This document shows, piece by piece, positions 16,852 through 25,528 of a stretch of DNA of 64,000 nucleotides (position 1 is the first letter of the stretch; every line of letters starts with the position of its first letter). The position numbers and the translations under genes are program-made. The DNA comes from Exiguobacterium chiriqhucha RW-2 (GTDB lineage Bacteria; Bacillota; Bacilli; Exiguobacteriales; Exiguobacteriaceae): assembly GCF_000416965.1 (NCBI RefSeq), contig NZ_ATCL01000020.1:496001-560000 (forward strand), in the 5' to 3' direction. The notes beneath the pieces were generated by a model. It saw only the letters and a list, made by a program, of their open reading frames with translations, was not told the origin of the DNA and ran no database searches.

Positions 16852-17861
16852 GACTGAACTATGAGACGATTCCACGCTACGTCCCGCATGCGGTCAAAGG
16901 GCACGCGTTGAATCAAAACGAAAGCCAATATGTCTTCCCAGAGCGCTTGAAGACGGCTATCCGAGAGCTTCCGCTCGACTTGAGCCATTATCCGGTCGAC
17001 GAGTTGACGGCGCTTAAACAAAGCTATGCGGCGTATGCCGGTGTGAGCCCGCAGCAACTCATGGTCGGCAGTGGCAGCGATGAATTGCTCGCGATTCTCT
17101 GTCAAGCCATTCTCGATGCCGACGACGTCGTCGCCGCACCGATTCCAGACTTTTCGATGTATGGAATTTACACGCATATCGCCCGTGGGAATTTCGTGCA
17201 GCCGGATGCGGATGGATTGTCGTTCAAGGCGCTCATGCAAACGATTGAGGCGGAACGGCCGAAACTTGTCCTCATATCGAACCCGAACAATCCGACCGGC
17301 AAGATGTGGTCGCTCGATGATCTCGAGACGATTGCACGTCGAGTTCCGTACCTTGTCGTCGATGAGGCATATATCGATTTCACGATGGAAGATTCGTTTA
17401 AAGCCCGTCTCGCGGACCACGCGAACGTGATCATTCTACGCACGCTTTCGAAAGCGTTCGGACTCGCGAATCTGCGCATCGGCTTCATGATTGCCGACGA
17501 GCGCTTAATCGAGAAGATTGACCGGTTCCGCTCGCCGTTCAATGTGAGCGGGCTGAGTGCCGCTGTGGCGACGATTGTAGTGAACGACCCCGACTATATC
17601 GATGAGTCGATCAACTTCCATCAAACGCAGCGACAAAAGCTCGAGACGTTGCTCGCACCGATCGGGAATGTTTTACCGAGTCGTGCCAACTTCCTATACG
17701 TCGAGACACCGGACAGCGAAGCCTGGGCCGCCCGCTTCCTTGAAAAAGACGTGCATGTTCGCGCGTTCGCGGACGGGCTTCGTGTCAGTGCTGGTACGGA
17801 CGAAGCGTACCGCTTGCTTCAACAAACGATAGAAGAGGTGACTTCACTTGAGAACAGCTGA
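16848..17861 (+). CDS. hisC: Histidinol-phosphate aminotransferase
   Basis: A 337-residue fold-type I PLP enzyme. SNPNNPTGK (near residue 143), VVDEAYIDF (PLP aspartate) and TLSKAFGLANLR (PLP lysine, near residue 204) are clear. It converts imidazole-acetol phosphate and glutamate to histidinol phosphate. It overlaps hisD by ATGA and hisB by 14 bases. A close paralogue lies about 7 kb downstream at 24524-25528. Confidence 0.93.
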   Translation: MRLNYETIPRYVPHAVKGHALNQNESQYVFPERLKTAIRELPLDLSHYPVDELTALKQSYAAYAGVSPQQLMVGSGSDELLAILCQAILDADDVVAAPIPDFSMYGIYTHIARGNFVQPDADGLSFKALMQTIEAERPKLVLISNPNNPTGKMWSLDDLETIARRVPYLVVDEAYIDFTMEDSFKARLADHANVIILRTLSKAFGLANLRIGFMIADERLIEKIDRFRSPFNVSGLSAAVATIVVNDPDYIDESINFHQTQRQKLETLLAPIGNVLPSRANFLYVETPDSEAWAARFLEKDVHVRAFADGLRVSAGTDEAYRLLQQTIEEVTSLENS

Positions 17862-18435
17862 GACGAAACGAGAGACGAAAGAAACGAAGATTGAGCTAAA
17901 ACTCGATTTGAACGGGACGGGACAAAGTGACGTCAAGACAGGCGTCGGCTTCTTTGACCATATGCTGACACTGTTCGCGTTCCACAGCCAAATCGATTTG
18001 ACGGTCCATGTCGAAGGGGATACGTGGGTCGACGCTCACCATACGGTCGAAGACGTCGGGATCGCCCTTGGGCAGATGATCAATCAAGCGCTCGGCGACA
18101 AAATCGGTATCCGCCGCTATGGGACGAGTTACTTGCCGATGGACGAGACGCTCGCGCGTGCCGTCGTCGACGTGTCAGGCCGACCGTTTCTCGTTTACCG
18201 GGCCGATATTAAAAACCCGAAACTCGGGGACTTTGATACCGAGCTCGCCGAAGAGTTTTTCCGGGCCGTGGCGATGAACGCCCGTTTGACGCTTCATCTT
18301 GAAGTGCTCTACGGGTCGAACTCGCACCATATGATTGAAGGGCTGTTCAAAGCGTTCGGTCGCGCCCTCGCCGAAGCGATCGGCCAAGACGGATCGAATC
18401 GACTCCCTTCGACGAAAGGACTGATTGAAGGATGA
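17848..18435 (+). CDS. hisB: Imidazoleglycerol-phosphate dehydratase
   Basis: A 195-residue monofunctional IGP dehydratase with the metal-binding motifs GFFDHML, DAHHTVEDVGI and the second set FFRAVAMNA, GSNSHHMIEGLFKA. It starts with TTG 17848, which follows GAGGTG by 8 bases, inside the end of hisC. It ends in an ATGA overlap with hisH. It has no fused histidinol phosphatase domain, consistent with a separate HisJ. Confidence 0.94.
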   Translation: MRTAETKRETKETKIELKLDLNGTGQSDVKTGVGFFDHMLTLFAFHSQIDLTVHVEGDTWVDAHHTVEDVGIALGQMINQALGDKIGIRRYGTSYLPMDETLARAVVDVSGRPFLVYRADIKNPKLGDFDTELAEEFFRAVAMNARLTLHLEVLYGSNSHHMIEGLFKAFGRALAEAIGQDGSNRLPSTKGLIEG

Positions 18436-19019
18436 AAGTCGCGGTCATCGATTATGGGATGGGCAACGTATTCAACGTCGAACGGGCGCTCCAAGCCATC
18501 GGCTGTTACGTCACGATCACGAACGACCCCGTAGACATCGAGGCGGCGGACGCCATTTTGCTTCCTGGCGTCGGAGCGTTCCCGCAGGCGATGCAATCGC
18601 TGAACGAGACGGGACTGATTCCGTTGTTGAAACGATCGGCACAAGAAAAACCGTTCCTTGGCATTTGCCTTGGCATGCAGCTCTTATTCGAGTCGAGCAC
18701 GGAAGGGGTGCCGACAGAAGGACTCGGTTTGATTGAAGGGCGCGTCGAGCGGATGCGGGCGAAACGTCTGCCACACGTCGGATGGAACTCGATTTTGCGA
18801 GACGAGGACGTCTATTTCGTTCACTCGTATCACGTCGTGACCGACCCGACCCATGTGATCGCTTCTGCCGATTATATGGGGGAAGACGTGCCAGCCATCG
18901 TGCAAAAAGGGCTCGTCACGGGGATGCAGTTCCACCCGGAGAAGAGCGGCGCGTTTGGACTCAGTTTATTGAAAGAATGGAAGGAGGCGGTCGAACGTGA
19001 GATTACTACCGGCCATTGA
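18432..19019 (+). CDS. hisH: Imidazole glycerol phosphate synthase, glutaminase subunit
   Basis: A 195-residue class I glutamine amidotransferase. It shows DYGMGN at the N-terminus, PGVGAFP (oxyanion region), the nucleophile cysteine in GICLGMQLL (near residue 78) and the His-Glu pair in QFHPEKSG (near residue 177). It supplies ammonia to HisF. It overlaps hisB by ATGA and hisA by 23 bases. Confidence 0.95.
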   Translation: MKVAVIDYGMGNVFNVERALQAIGCYVTITNDPVDIEAADAILLPGVGAFPQAMQSLNETGLIPLLKRSAQEKPFLGICLGMQLLFESSTEGVPTEGLGLIEGRVERMRAKRLPHVGWNSILRDEDVYFVHSYHVVTDPTHVIASADYMGEDVPAIVQKGLVTGMQFHPEKSGAFGLSLLKEWKEAVEREITTGH

Positions 19020-19710
19020 TTTGATTGACGGAAAAATCGTCCGCTTGACAGAAGGCGATTTCAATACAGAAGAACAGTACGGAGACCCGTATGAGAAATT
19101 GAAGGAGTGGCAAGGGCGCGTCCCGATGCTCCACTTGATTGATCTCGAAGGGGCGAAAGCCGGTGAACCGAGACATCTTGATGTCGTCCGCTTTGCCAAA
19201 ACGTGCGGGTTCTTCGTTCAGACCGGCGGGGGCATCCGTTCCGAGGAAGCGCTCGACGCGGTCATGGCGACCGGTGCGGACCGGGTCTTGCTCGGGACAA
19301 AAGCGTTCACAGACCCGGATTTCTTGGACCGGGCGCTCGCGAAGTACGGAGATCGTGTCGCCGTCGCCCTCGATGCCTATGATGGCATCGTCGCCGTCAA
19401 CGGCTGGCAAGAAGCGACCGACTTAAAAGATATCGATGCCGCGAAAGGCCTCGTTGACCGTGGTGTCAAAACGATTCTCTATACGGACATCGGGTCGGAC
19501 GGGAAGTTGAACGGACCGAATCTCGAGCGGATGAAGGCGCTGCGTGAGGCTGTTTCAGTCACGCTCATCGCTTCGGGCGGTGTGACGACCGAGGCTGATG
19601 TCGAAGCACTTCAAGCGGCCGGTATCGACGAAGCGGTCGTCGGGAAGGCACTACTCTCCGGACAAGTCAGCCTCGATGACTTGATCGAGTGGGAGGCGCG
19701 CCATGCTTAA
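18997..19710 (+). CDS. hisA: ProFAR isomerase (phosphoribosylformimino-AICAR-P isomerase)
   Basis: A 237-residue TIM barrel. LLPAIDLIDGKIVRL at the N-terminus holds the catalytic aspartate; TGGGIRSEE and IASGGVTTEAD are the two phosphate-binding motifs; YTDIGSDGKLNGPN holds the second catalytic aspartate. It opens the ring of ProFAR to give PRFAR. It starts with GTG 18997 after AAGGAGGCGG and overlaps hisF by 8 bases. Confidence 0.95.
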   Translation: MRLLPAIDLIDGKIVRLTEGDFNTEEQYGDPYEKLKEWQGRVPMLHLIDLEGAKAGEPRHLDVVRFAKTCGFFVQTGGGIRSEEALDAVMATGADRVLLGTKAFTDPDFLDRALAKYGDRVAVALDAYDGIVAVNGWQEATDLKDIDAAKGLVDRGVKTILYTDIGSDGKLNGPNLERMKALREAVSVTLIASGGVTTEADVEALQAAGIDEAVVGKALLSGQVSLDDLIEWEARHA

Positions 19711-20470
19711 ACGTCGCATTATTCCGTGTCTTGATGTGAAAGACGGTCGTGTCGTCAAAGGAATCGAGTTCGTGGCACTCCGGGATATCGGCGACCCGGT
19801 CGAGATTGCTAAGTATTATGACGCATCCGGTGCGGATGAGCTCGTGTTTCTAGATATCACTGCGAGTACGGAACGCCGCCAGACGATGCTTGACGTCGTC
19901 AGTGCCGTCGCCCGGAAAGTGTTCATTCCGCTCACGGTTGGTGGCGGTATTCGGTCGCTTGAGGATATTTCCTCGCTCTTAAAAGCCGGGGCCGATAAAG
20001 TGTCGCTCAACACGCTCGCCGTCGAATCACCCGATTTGATTAAACGAGCGGCCGAGCGGTTCGGGTCACAATGTATCGTCATCGCCATCGACGTCAAGTT
20101 CGAAGACGACGATTACTTCGTCTATACGTATGGCGGGAAGAACCGGACCGAGTTGCGGGCCGTCGATTGGGCAAAGCAAGTGGCTGCACTTGGGGCGGGT
20201 GAACTGCTCGTCACGTCGATGAATCAGGACGGAAAGCAGAGTGGCTACGATTTGCGAATCCTTGATTTGCTCCGGGACGCCGTCGATATCCCGATTATCG
20301 CCTCTGGCGGTGCCGGGAACGCGAATCATGTCGTCGACGCGCTCGAGAAGGTCGATGCGGCGCTACTCGCCTCGATTTTGCATGACCGGAAAACGACAGT
20401 GGAAGAGGTGAAACACGTATGCAGCGAGCACAACTTGCCGATGCGGTTCGTTACGACGCAAACGGATTGA
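19703..20470 (+). CDS. hisF: Imidazole glycerol phosphate synthase, cyclase subunit
   Basis: A 255-residue TIM barrel homologous to HisA. IIPCLDVKDGRVVKG holds the catalytic aspartate, VGGGIRSLEDI and IASGGAGN bind phosphates, and TSMNQDGKQSGYD holds the second aspartate. It turns PRFAR plus ammonia from HisH into IGP and AICAR. Its 3' end overlaps hisI by 52 bases, the largest overlap in the operon. Confidence 0.95.
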   Translation: MLKRRIIPCLDVKDGRVVKGIEFVALRDIGDPVEIAKYYDASGADELVFLDITASTERRQTMLDVVSAVARKVFIPLTVGGGIRSLEDISSLLKAGADKVSLNTLAVESPDLIKRAAERFGSQCIVIAIDVKFEDDDYFVYTYGGKNRTELRAVDWAKQVAALGAGELLVTSMNQDGKQSGYDLRILDLLRDAVDIPIIASGGAGNANHVVDALEKVDAALLASILHDRKTTVEEVKHVCSEHNLPMRFVTTQTD

Positions 20471-20751
20471 TTCCAGCCATCATCGTGTCGACAGAGGACG
20501 ACGCCGTCCTCATGTTAGGCTACATGAACGAGGAGGCGATTCAGAAGACGCTCGAGACGAACACGGTCACGTTCTGGTCACGTTCGAAAGGGCGACTCTG
20601 GATGAAAGGGGAGTCGAGCGGAAATACGCTCGAGCTCGAAAGCATCCACGTCGATTGTGATCAAGACGCACTCTTGGTCCGGGTCCGTGCCAATGGGCCG
20701 ACGTGTCATACGGGAAATCGAAGCTGCTTTTTCACGGAGGTGGAAGGATGA
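20419..20751 (+). CDS. hisI: Phosphoribosyl-AMP cyclohydrolase
   Basis: A 110-residue monofunctional PR-AMP cyclohydrolase with GYMNEEA, FWSRSKGRLWMKGE, the metal site DCDQDALL and the zinc cysteines in CHTGNRSCF. HisE is separate, unlike the fused HisIE of many bacteria. The ATG at 20419 follows GAGGTG and gives the expected N-terminus, although it lies 52 bases inside hisF in another frame. Ends in an ATGA overlap with hisE. Confidence 0.93.
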   Translation: MQRAQLADAVRYDANGLIPAIIVSTEDDAVLMLGYMNEEAIQKTLETNTVTFWSRSKGRLWMKGESSGNTLELESIHVDCDQDALLVRVRANGPTCHTGNRSCFFTEVEG

Positions 20752-21056
20752 TTCACGAATTAGAGAAGTTGATTCAAGAACGACAGGCGTCACCGAAAGA
20801 AGGGTCGTATACGTCTTATCTATTCGACCAAGGTGTCGACAAGATTGCCAAGAAGTTTGGGGAAGAGTCGTTCGAGGTCGTCATCGCGGCGCTGAACGAT
20901 GAAGATTTGGTCGAAGAGTCGGCTGATCTCTTGTACCACTTGCTCGTCTTGCTCGCCGCCAAAGGCGTGTCATTACAAGACGTCGAGGCGCTCCTCGCCA
21001 AACGGCACGGGACGACGACTCCGGCGAAACCGCGCCGAGACGTCACCGACTGGTAA
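20748..21056 (+). CDS. hisE: Phosphoribosyl-ATP pyrophosphatase
   Basis: A 102-residue all-alpha MazG-like pyrophosphohydrolase. GSYTSYLFDQGVDKIAKKFGEE and EESADLLYHLLVLL carry the E-x2-E and E-x2-D metal-binding pairs. It removes pyrophosphate from PR-ATP. ATG 20748 follows GGAGGTGGAAGG; a longer frame to 20703 is not needed. Last gene of the operon, closed by a terminator. Confidence 0.94.
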   Translation: MIHELEKLIQERQASPKEGSYTSYLFDQGVDKIAKKFGEESFEVVIAALNDEDLVEESADLLYHLLVLLAAKGVSLQDVEALLAKRHGTTTPAKPRRDVTDW

Positions 21057-21061
21057 CACAA

Positions 21062-21097
21062 AAAGGAACGAAGCCATTATCGGCTTCGTTCCTTTTG
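21062..21097 (+). terminator. Bidirectional terminator, end of his operon
   Basis: Perfect 15-base stem AAAAGGAACGAAGCC / GGCTTCGTTCCTTTT with a 6-base loop. It also serves the convergent gene at 21099-22022. Confidence 0.93.
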
Positions 21098-21098
21098 A

Positions 21099-22022
21099 TT
21101 AGCGGTTGACCGAGGCGGCCATGCGGATATACGTATGGCGCCGTCCCCGAATGGCGATGGATAACGCCTGAATGTTCTCCGGTGTGGCGATTCCGGACAG
21201 ACCGGCATCGCCGATATGGAAGACGTCGGTACCGCCGCGCTTCGAGGACAAGGCGATGTCACGGATTGTCGCTTCATCGGATCCTTCCTGTGACGTACCG
21301 ATGGCGGCGACGACGAGTTTATCCAACGCCTGAATCTCCCGCGTGACTTCATAGAATTCGTCTTCGCGGACGCCGGGAACAGTGCCAGGCGCAGGAATCA
21401 AGATGATGTCGGCCCCGGCCTCAGCGAAGCGGACATAGGCCTCTTGGTCGAGTACTCGGCCGACGCCGGCTTGATGCATCTTCCCGGCGATGATGACCCC
21501 AGCGAACTCTTGGCGGGCGTTGATGATGGCTTGCTCGATCGCCTCGTTCGTCACCCCGGTGTTCGGGTTTCCGGTCAGGCAGATGAAGTCGATACCGAGC
21601 TCTGACGCTCTGGCGAACGCTTCCCGTGTCGCGAGCCGTCCTTGTTTTACGTCATACATGTCCTCCGATTTCTCGGAAAAGTCGACCGGCTCGAGGTTGA
21701 CCCCAATCGGCAAACCGACGAGCCGCTTCAATTCCATAATCGGATTGTCAGACATCGTCTCGCCCGGTACGTTACCAAACAAGGCGTGGCTTTCGAGACC
21801 CTTTATGTACGGGTGGAACACGTCGAGCATATTCAATAGAATCATATCGGCTCCGAACGCTCGAGCGAGTTCGGCGTTCGTCACTTCTGGATAGAGCGGC
21901 TGCACGGTCGGGATGACCTCGGCGAGTACGGTCCGCCCCTCGGCTTTCCGAATCGATCCAATCAAATCCGAGCGGTTGAACGTCAAGAAATCACTGGCTC
22001 TGCAATCAAGAATTCGTTTCAT
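21099..22022 (-). CDS. TIM-barrel-like protein of unknown role (DUF7916-like)
   Basis: A 307-residue soluble protein. [20 protein letters not shown], then [46 protein letters not shown] and IHIGDAG-like [14 protein letters not shown] suggest alternating strands and helices of a TIM barrel. I recall similar proteins labelled haloacid-dehalogenase-like or DUF7916, but no HAD motif is visible, so that label is doubtful. A lyase or phosphosugar enzyme is possible; no function is claimed. The start follows GAGGAGGAAT. It is convergent with hisE. Confidence 0.65.
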   Translation of the reverse strand: MKRILDCRASDFLTFNRSDLIGSIRKAEGRTVLAEVIPTVQPLYPEVTNAELARAFGADMILLNMLDVFHPYIKGLESHALFGNVPGETMSDNPIMELKRLVGLPIGVNLEPVDFSEKSEDMYDVKQGRLATREAFARASELGIDFICLTGNPNTGVTNEAIEQAIINARQEFAGVIIAGKMHQAGVGRVLDQEAYVRFAEAGADIILIPAPGTVPGVREDEFYEVTREIQALDKLVVAAIGTSQEGSDEATIRDIALSSKRGGTDVFHIGDAGLSGIATPENIQALSIAIRGRRHTYIRMAASVNR

Positions 22023-22112
22023 CTGTCTATTCCTCCTCTAGTTCGTCATGTTCCTATTCCCCGTTTGGTCAGAAATTCCTCTATACTAAAAAAAGAAAAG
22101 GGGGAGAAGCAG

Positions 22113-22667
22113 ATGACAGAAAAAGAAAAGATGATTCGGGGCGACCTTTACATGGCAGGGGATGAGGAGCTCGTCGCCGACCGGCGTCAGGCCCGGCGTT
22201 TGACGGAACGATTCAATCGTTCCGGCATCGACGAAATCGACGACCGAAAAGCTGTGTTAGCGGAGCTATTCGGCTCGACCGGGAGTTCGTTTTATCTGGA
22301 GCCGACGTTCAAATGCGACTACGGCTATAACATTCATCTCGGAGAACGGTTCTTCGCTAACTTTGACTGTGTGTTCCTCGACATCTGTCCGATCACATTC
22401 GGTGACGATTGCATGCTCGGTCCGGGTGTGCACGTCTATACGGCGACGCATCCGCTCGACCCGACTGAACGGATTTCAGGTCTTGAATACGGGAAGCCGG
22501 TCACGGTCGGACATCGGGTATGGATTGGCGGCGGTGCCATCTTGAATCCAGGGGTGACGGTCGGTGACGATGCTGTCATCGCCTCTGGCGCCATTGTGAC
22601 GAAAGATGTGCCAGCTCGTGCCGTCGTCGGGGGTAATCCGGCAAAAGTCATCAAACTCATCCCATGA
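22113..22667 (+). CDS. Sugar O-acetyltransferase (maltose acetyltransferase-like)
   Basis: A 184-residue left-handed beta-helix enzyme. The N-terminal [15 protein letters not shown] is the Mac domain of maltose/galactoside acetyltransferases, followed by hexapeptide repeats; the catalytic histidine is in YTATHPLD and the end is GGNPAKVIK. It transfers acetyl from acetyl-CoA to a sugar, probably for detoxification. ATG 22113 follows GGGGGAGAAGC. The stop is only 4 bases from the left end of the insertion sequence, whose internal hairpin must now serve as its terminator. Confidence 0.88.
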   Translation: MTEKEKMIRGDLYMAGDEELVADRRQARRLTERFNRSGIDEIDDRKAVLAELFGSTGSSFYLEPTFKCDYGYNIHLGERFFANFDCVFLDICPITFGDDCMLGPGVHVYTATHPLDPTERISGLEYGKPVTVGHRVWIGGGAILNPGVTVGDDAVIASGAIVTKDVPARAVVGGNPAKVIKLIP

Positions 22668-22671
22668 CAAA

Positions 22672-22691
22672 AACGAGGCTGGGACATAACT
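22672..22691 (+). repeat. Left terminal inverted repeat of the IS
   Basis: AACGAGGCTGGGACATAACT, identical over 20 bases to the complement of 24499-24518. Confidence 0.9.
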
Positions 22692-22708
22692 CAGTAGATT
22701 TATAAGAA

Positions 22709-22759
22709 AGAGGCCACCTGGCGCGACTCGTTCGCGCCAGGTGGCCTCTTCTCCTTTTT
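22709..22759 (+). terminator. Left hairpin of the IS, likely terminator
   Basis: Perfect 18-base stem (22709-22726 with 22732-22749), 5-base loop, then TCTCCTTTTT. It would stop transcription entering from the acetyltransferase before the transposase, a common insulation device in insertion sequences. Confidence 0.8.
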
Positions 22760-22849
22760 ATGGGTTCGTACGCACATTTCGATATAAACAGATAGGGGCG
22801 ACCTCTGATAAAGTTAAAGTGACCAAACCATAACTTTGGAGGTGCCCCT

Positions 22850-24490
22850 ATGTACAAAGAGTATACCATGAACCAGTTGGTTTTGCCCCTAGATTTAGAA
22901 GTGCGGCTCCCGGAGAACGACATCGCCTTCGCCGTCCACGACCTCGTCGAACAGATCCCGGACGAGGCGTTCGAGACGTTCTGGCGAACGACGGGCTGCC
23001 CGGCCTATCACCCGCGGATGATGAGGAAGATCGTCCTCTGCGCGTGCACGCAGTCCGTGTTCTCGGGCCGGAAGATCGAGGGCCTTCTCAAGGACAGCCT
23101 GCGCATGATGTGGCTCGCCCAGGGACACGAGCCGAGCTATCGGACGATCAATCGGTTCCGGGTCCATCCGGCCGTCGCCCCGATCCTGAAATCCGCCTTC
23201 GTCACGTTCCGTTGCCACCTCGTCGAGGCGGGTGAGATCGACCAGGAGGCGATCTTCATCGATGGCACGAAGCTCGAGGCGAACGCGAACCGATACACCT
23301 TCGTCTGGAGGAAGGCCGTCGAGAAATACAGCGCCGCACTCGTCGAGAAGTCGAACCGGCTGTACGAGGAGCTGATGGCCGAGCAGGTCATCCCAGAGAT
23401 CGAGCGCGAGAGCCCGGAGGCGCTCTCGGTCGAAGAACTCGAGGAGGTCGCGGCGCGACTCGGGGAAAAGGTCGACGCGATCGATGAGGAAATCGCGTCG
23501 ACAACCGACGTCGAGGAACGCAAACGACTGCGCGCGAGACGCAAGGAACCCCGCCGCCTCCGCAAGCAGGCCTCCGACTTCGCTGCCCGGAAACGCCGAT
23601 ACGAGGAACACATGGCCGCCTTCGGCACGCGGAACAGTTACTCGAAGATCGACAGGGATGCGACGTTCATGCGGATGAAGGATGATCACATGAAGAACGG
23701 ACAATTGAAGCCCGGCTACAATGTCCAGATCGCGACCTCGGGCCAGTACACGCTGGCGTATGACGTCTTTCCGAACCCGACCGACATGAGGACGTTGGCC
23801 CCGTTCCTCGACGAGGTCGAAACGTTCCTCGAGTTACCCGCCTACATCGTCGCCGATGCGGGATATGGGAGCCAGCCGAACTACACGGACATCCTCGAGC
23901 GCCGGGGGCGCATTCCCTTGATCCCGTACACGATGTACCGGAAGGAACAGAAGAAGAAGTGGCGCGAGAACCCGTTCAACATCTCGAATTGGGCGTACGA
24001 CAGGGAATCCGATACGTTCACCTGCCCGGACGGGAGACGGCTCCCGTTCAGCCACGAATCCCGTAAGACCGACAGGGACGGGTTCGTCCGCGAGTCCCGC
24101 ATGTATCTGAGCGAGGACTGCGGCGGGTGTCCGTTCCGCGACCTGTGCACAAAGGCCGAGGAAGGGAGCCACCGCCAGGTCGGTGTGAACGTGGCCTGGG
24201 AAGAACAAAAGCATATGACGAGAACGCTGCTTTCGGATGAGAAAACGGGTGCCCTCTACGCCAGACGCAAGACGGACGTGGAACCAGTTTTTGGATATCT
24301 GAAGGCCAATTTGGGTTTCACCCGCTTCTCCGTCAGGGGAAAACAGCGCGTGAGACGCGAGCTCGGCTTCGCGCTCATGGCGGTGAACCTGCGGAAGTTC
24401 ATCGCCACCGTTGTCGCCCGAAGTACAAAGAAAGGGTCCGGTCACCGAAAATCGGTGACCGGACCCCTCTTTTTGATTGAAATACTTTAG
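22850..24490 (+). CDS. IS1182-family DDE transposase
   Basis: A 546-residue transposase. The first catalytic aspartate is in IFIDGTKLEANANRYTFVW (near residue 139), the second in IVADAGYGSQPNY (near residue 331) and the glutamate in DVEPVFGYLKANLGF (near residue 482). A central coiled coil (EELEEVAARLGEKVDAIDEE) and a CxxC-type zinc patch (CGGCPFRDLC) are typical of the IS1182 group. The ATG follows TTTGGAGGTG. The frame is intact, so the element may be active. The 3' end contains the right-hand hairpin. Confidence 0.93.
   Translation: MYKEYTMNQLVLPLDLEVRLPENDIAFAVHDLVEQIPDEAFETFWRTTGCPAYHPRMMRKIVLCACTQSVFSGRKIEGLLKDSLRMMWLAQGHEPSYRTINRFRVHPAVAPILKSAFVTFRCHLVEAGEIDQEAIFIDGTKLEANANRYTFVWRKAVEKYSAALVEKSNRLYEELMAEQVIPEIERESPEALSVEELEEVAARLGEKVDAIDEEIASTTDVEERKRLRARRKEPRRLRKQASDFAARKRRYEEHMAAFGTRNSYSKIDRDATFMRMKDDHMKNGQLKPGYNVQIATSGQYTLAYDVFPNPTDMRTLAPFLDEVETFLELPAYIVADAGYGSQPNYTDILERRGRIPLIPYTMYRKEQKKKWRENPFNISNWAYDRESDTFTCPDGRRLPFSHESRKTDRDGFVRESRMYLSEDCGGCPFRDLCTKAEEGSHRQVGVNVAWEEQKHMTRTLLSDEKTGALYARRKTDVEPVFGYLKANLGFTRFSVRGKQRVRRELGFALMAVNLRKFIATVVARSTKKGSGHRKSVTGPLFLIEIL
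24433..24473 (+). terminator. Right hairpin of the IS, overlapping the transposase 3' end
   Basis: Perfect 15-base stem GGGTCCGGTCACCGA / TCGGTGACCGGACCC, loop AAA, then CTCTTTTT. Read on the minus strand it is followed by a T-rich stretch, so it can also stop transcription arriving from hisC2. Confidence 0.82.
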
Positions 24491-24498
24491 AACTGGCT

Positions 24499-24518
24499 AG
24501 TTATGTCCCAGCCTCGTT
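24499..24518 (-). repeat. Right terminal inverted repeat of the IS
   Basis: Complement of the left repeat over 20 bases without mismatch. Confidence 0.9.
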
Positions 24519-24523
24519 GTTGA

Positions 24524-25528
24524 TTAATTCGTCGTTTGGGTTGCGTAAATGCTGAGCGCCTCGTGTGCCAGGGCAAGGGCTTGTTGATTGCCGAGCGTGA
24601 TGCGAATCCCGTTCGGTTGTTTCGATGTGTGAACACCATGCGCGGCGAGGTGGGCCCAAACGGCCTCCGGCTCATCGAGCGTGACGTAAATGAAGTTTGC
24701 CTCGGCGGGATGGACGTGGCCGATGGTGGCGAACAAGTCGGTCCACTGTCCGCGCATGTCGGCGTGCCAAGAGATGGCCTCGTCGAGATACGTAGCATCT
24801 TGTAAAAACACATTGGCGATTTTCGCGCTGACCCCGCTAATGTTGAACGGTGGGACGAACTGACGGAAATAAGCGGTGAGTTCAGGCGTCGTGACCATGA
24901 AACCGAGGCGGACGTTGGCTAAGCCAAACGCCTTCGATAACGTCCGCAGTACAATCACGTTCGTGAATGAATCAAGGTGGGCCACCATGCTCGAGTTCGG
25001 TGAAAAGTCGATATACGCCTCGTCGACGATTAAATATGGGACGAGTCCTGCGAGTTCGGCCAATTCGGCGACGCTCCACAATTTACCGGTCGGATTGTTT
25101 GGATTCGACAACAGCAACAGCTTCGGTTCGTGTTGCGTAATCGCCTGGACGAGTGCGTCATAAGAAAGGTCATCGGCTTGCACGTGCCGGCCATGGGCGA
25201 TTGTCGTGAAAATTGGATAGAGTGCGAAATCCGGACTCGGTGACAAGACGACGTCTTCCGGTGCCAACAGCGCCTGGGTGACGACATGAATCATCTCGTC
25301 ACTCCCGCAACCGACGAGCAACTGATTCGGGTCAACACCGGCGTAGGCCGCATAACGGGTGAACAACTCGTCAATCTGTTGGACCGGATACTCATGCAAG
25401 TCTTGGAACGAGATTGTCGCAAGTTGGTCATACAACCGGGACGGCACCGGGAACTGGCTCTCGTTTTGATTCAAACGGTACCCTTCTGGATAGGTGATTG
25501 GATAAATCGGTAGCGAGACTGGTCTCAT
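24524..25528 (-). CDS. Second histidinol-phosphate aminotransferase-like protein
   Basis: A 334-residue PLP aminotransferase closely similar to the operon HisC: LNQNESQF, LLSNPNNPTGKLWS, LIVDEAYIDF and VLRTLSKAFGLANVR (PLP lysine) are shared almost word for word. It may back up HisC or, as known for some Gram-positive HisC paralogues, act on aromatic or other amino acids. Its ATG (25528) overlaps the stop of the binding lipoprotein (ATGA), so it is coupled to an uptake protein rather than to his genes. The stop lies 5 bases from the insertion sequence. Confidence 0.85.
   Translation of the reverse strand: MRPVSLPIYPITYPEGYRLNQNESQFPVPSRLYDQLATISFQDLHEYPVQQIDELFTRYAAYAGVDPNQLLVGCGSDEMIHVVTQALLAPEDVVLSPSPDFALYPIFTTIAHGRHVQADDLSYDALVQAITQHEPKLLLLSNPNNPTGKLWSVAELAELAGLVPYLIVDEAYIDFSPNSSMVAHLDSFTNVIVLRTLSKAFGLANVRLGFMVTTPELTAYFRQFVPPFNISGVSAKIANVFLQDATYLDEAISWHADMRGQWTDLFATIGHVHPAEANFIYVTLDEPEAVWAHLAAHGVHTSKQPNGIRITLGNQQALALAHEALSIYATQTTN

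Larger units (their letters stand above)
22672..24518 (+). mobile_element. IS1182-family insertion sequence
   Basis: About 1847 bases bounded by perfect 20-base inverted repeats, AACGAGGCTGGGACATAACT at 22672-22691 and its complement at 24499-24518. It holds one intact transposase gene on the plus strand and a strong hairpin near each end. The element is more GC-rich and uses more C-ending codons than its neighbours. The bases next to the ends (CAAA and GTTGA) show no obvious target duplication. It sits 4 and 5 bases from the stop codons of the two flanking convergent genes. Confidence 0.9.

Noticed and set aside
22660-24525. Target-site duplication flanking the IS
   Set aside because: CAAA on the left and GTTGA on the right do not match; none can be claimed.
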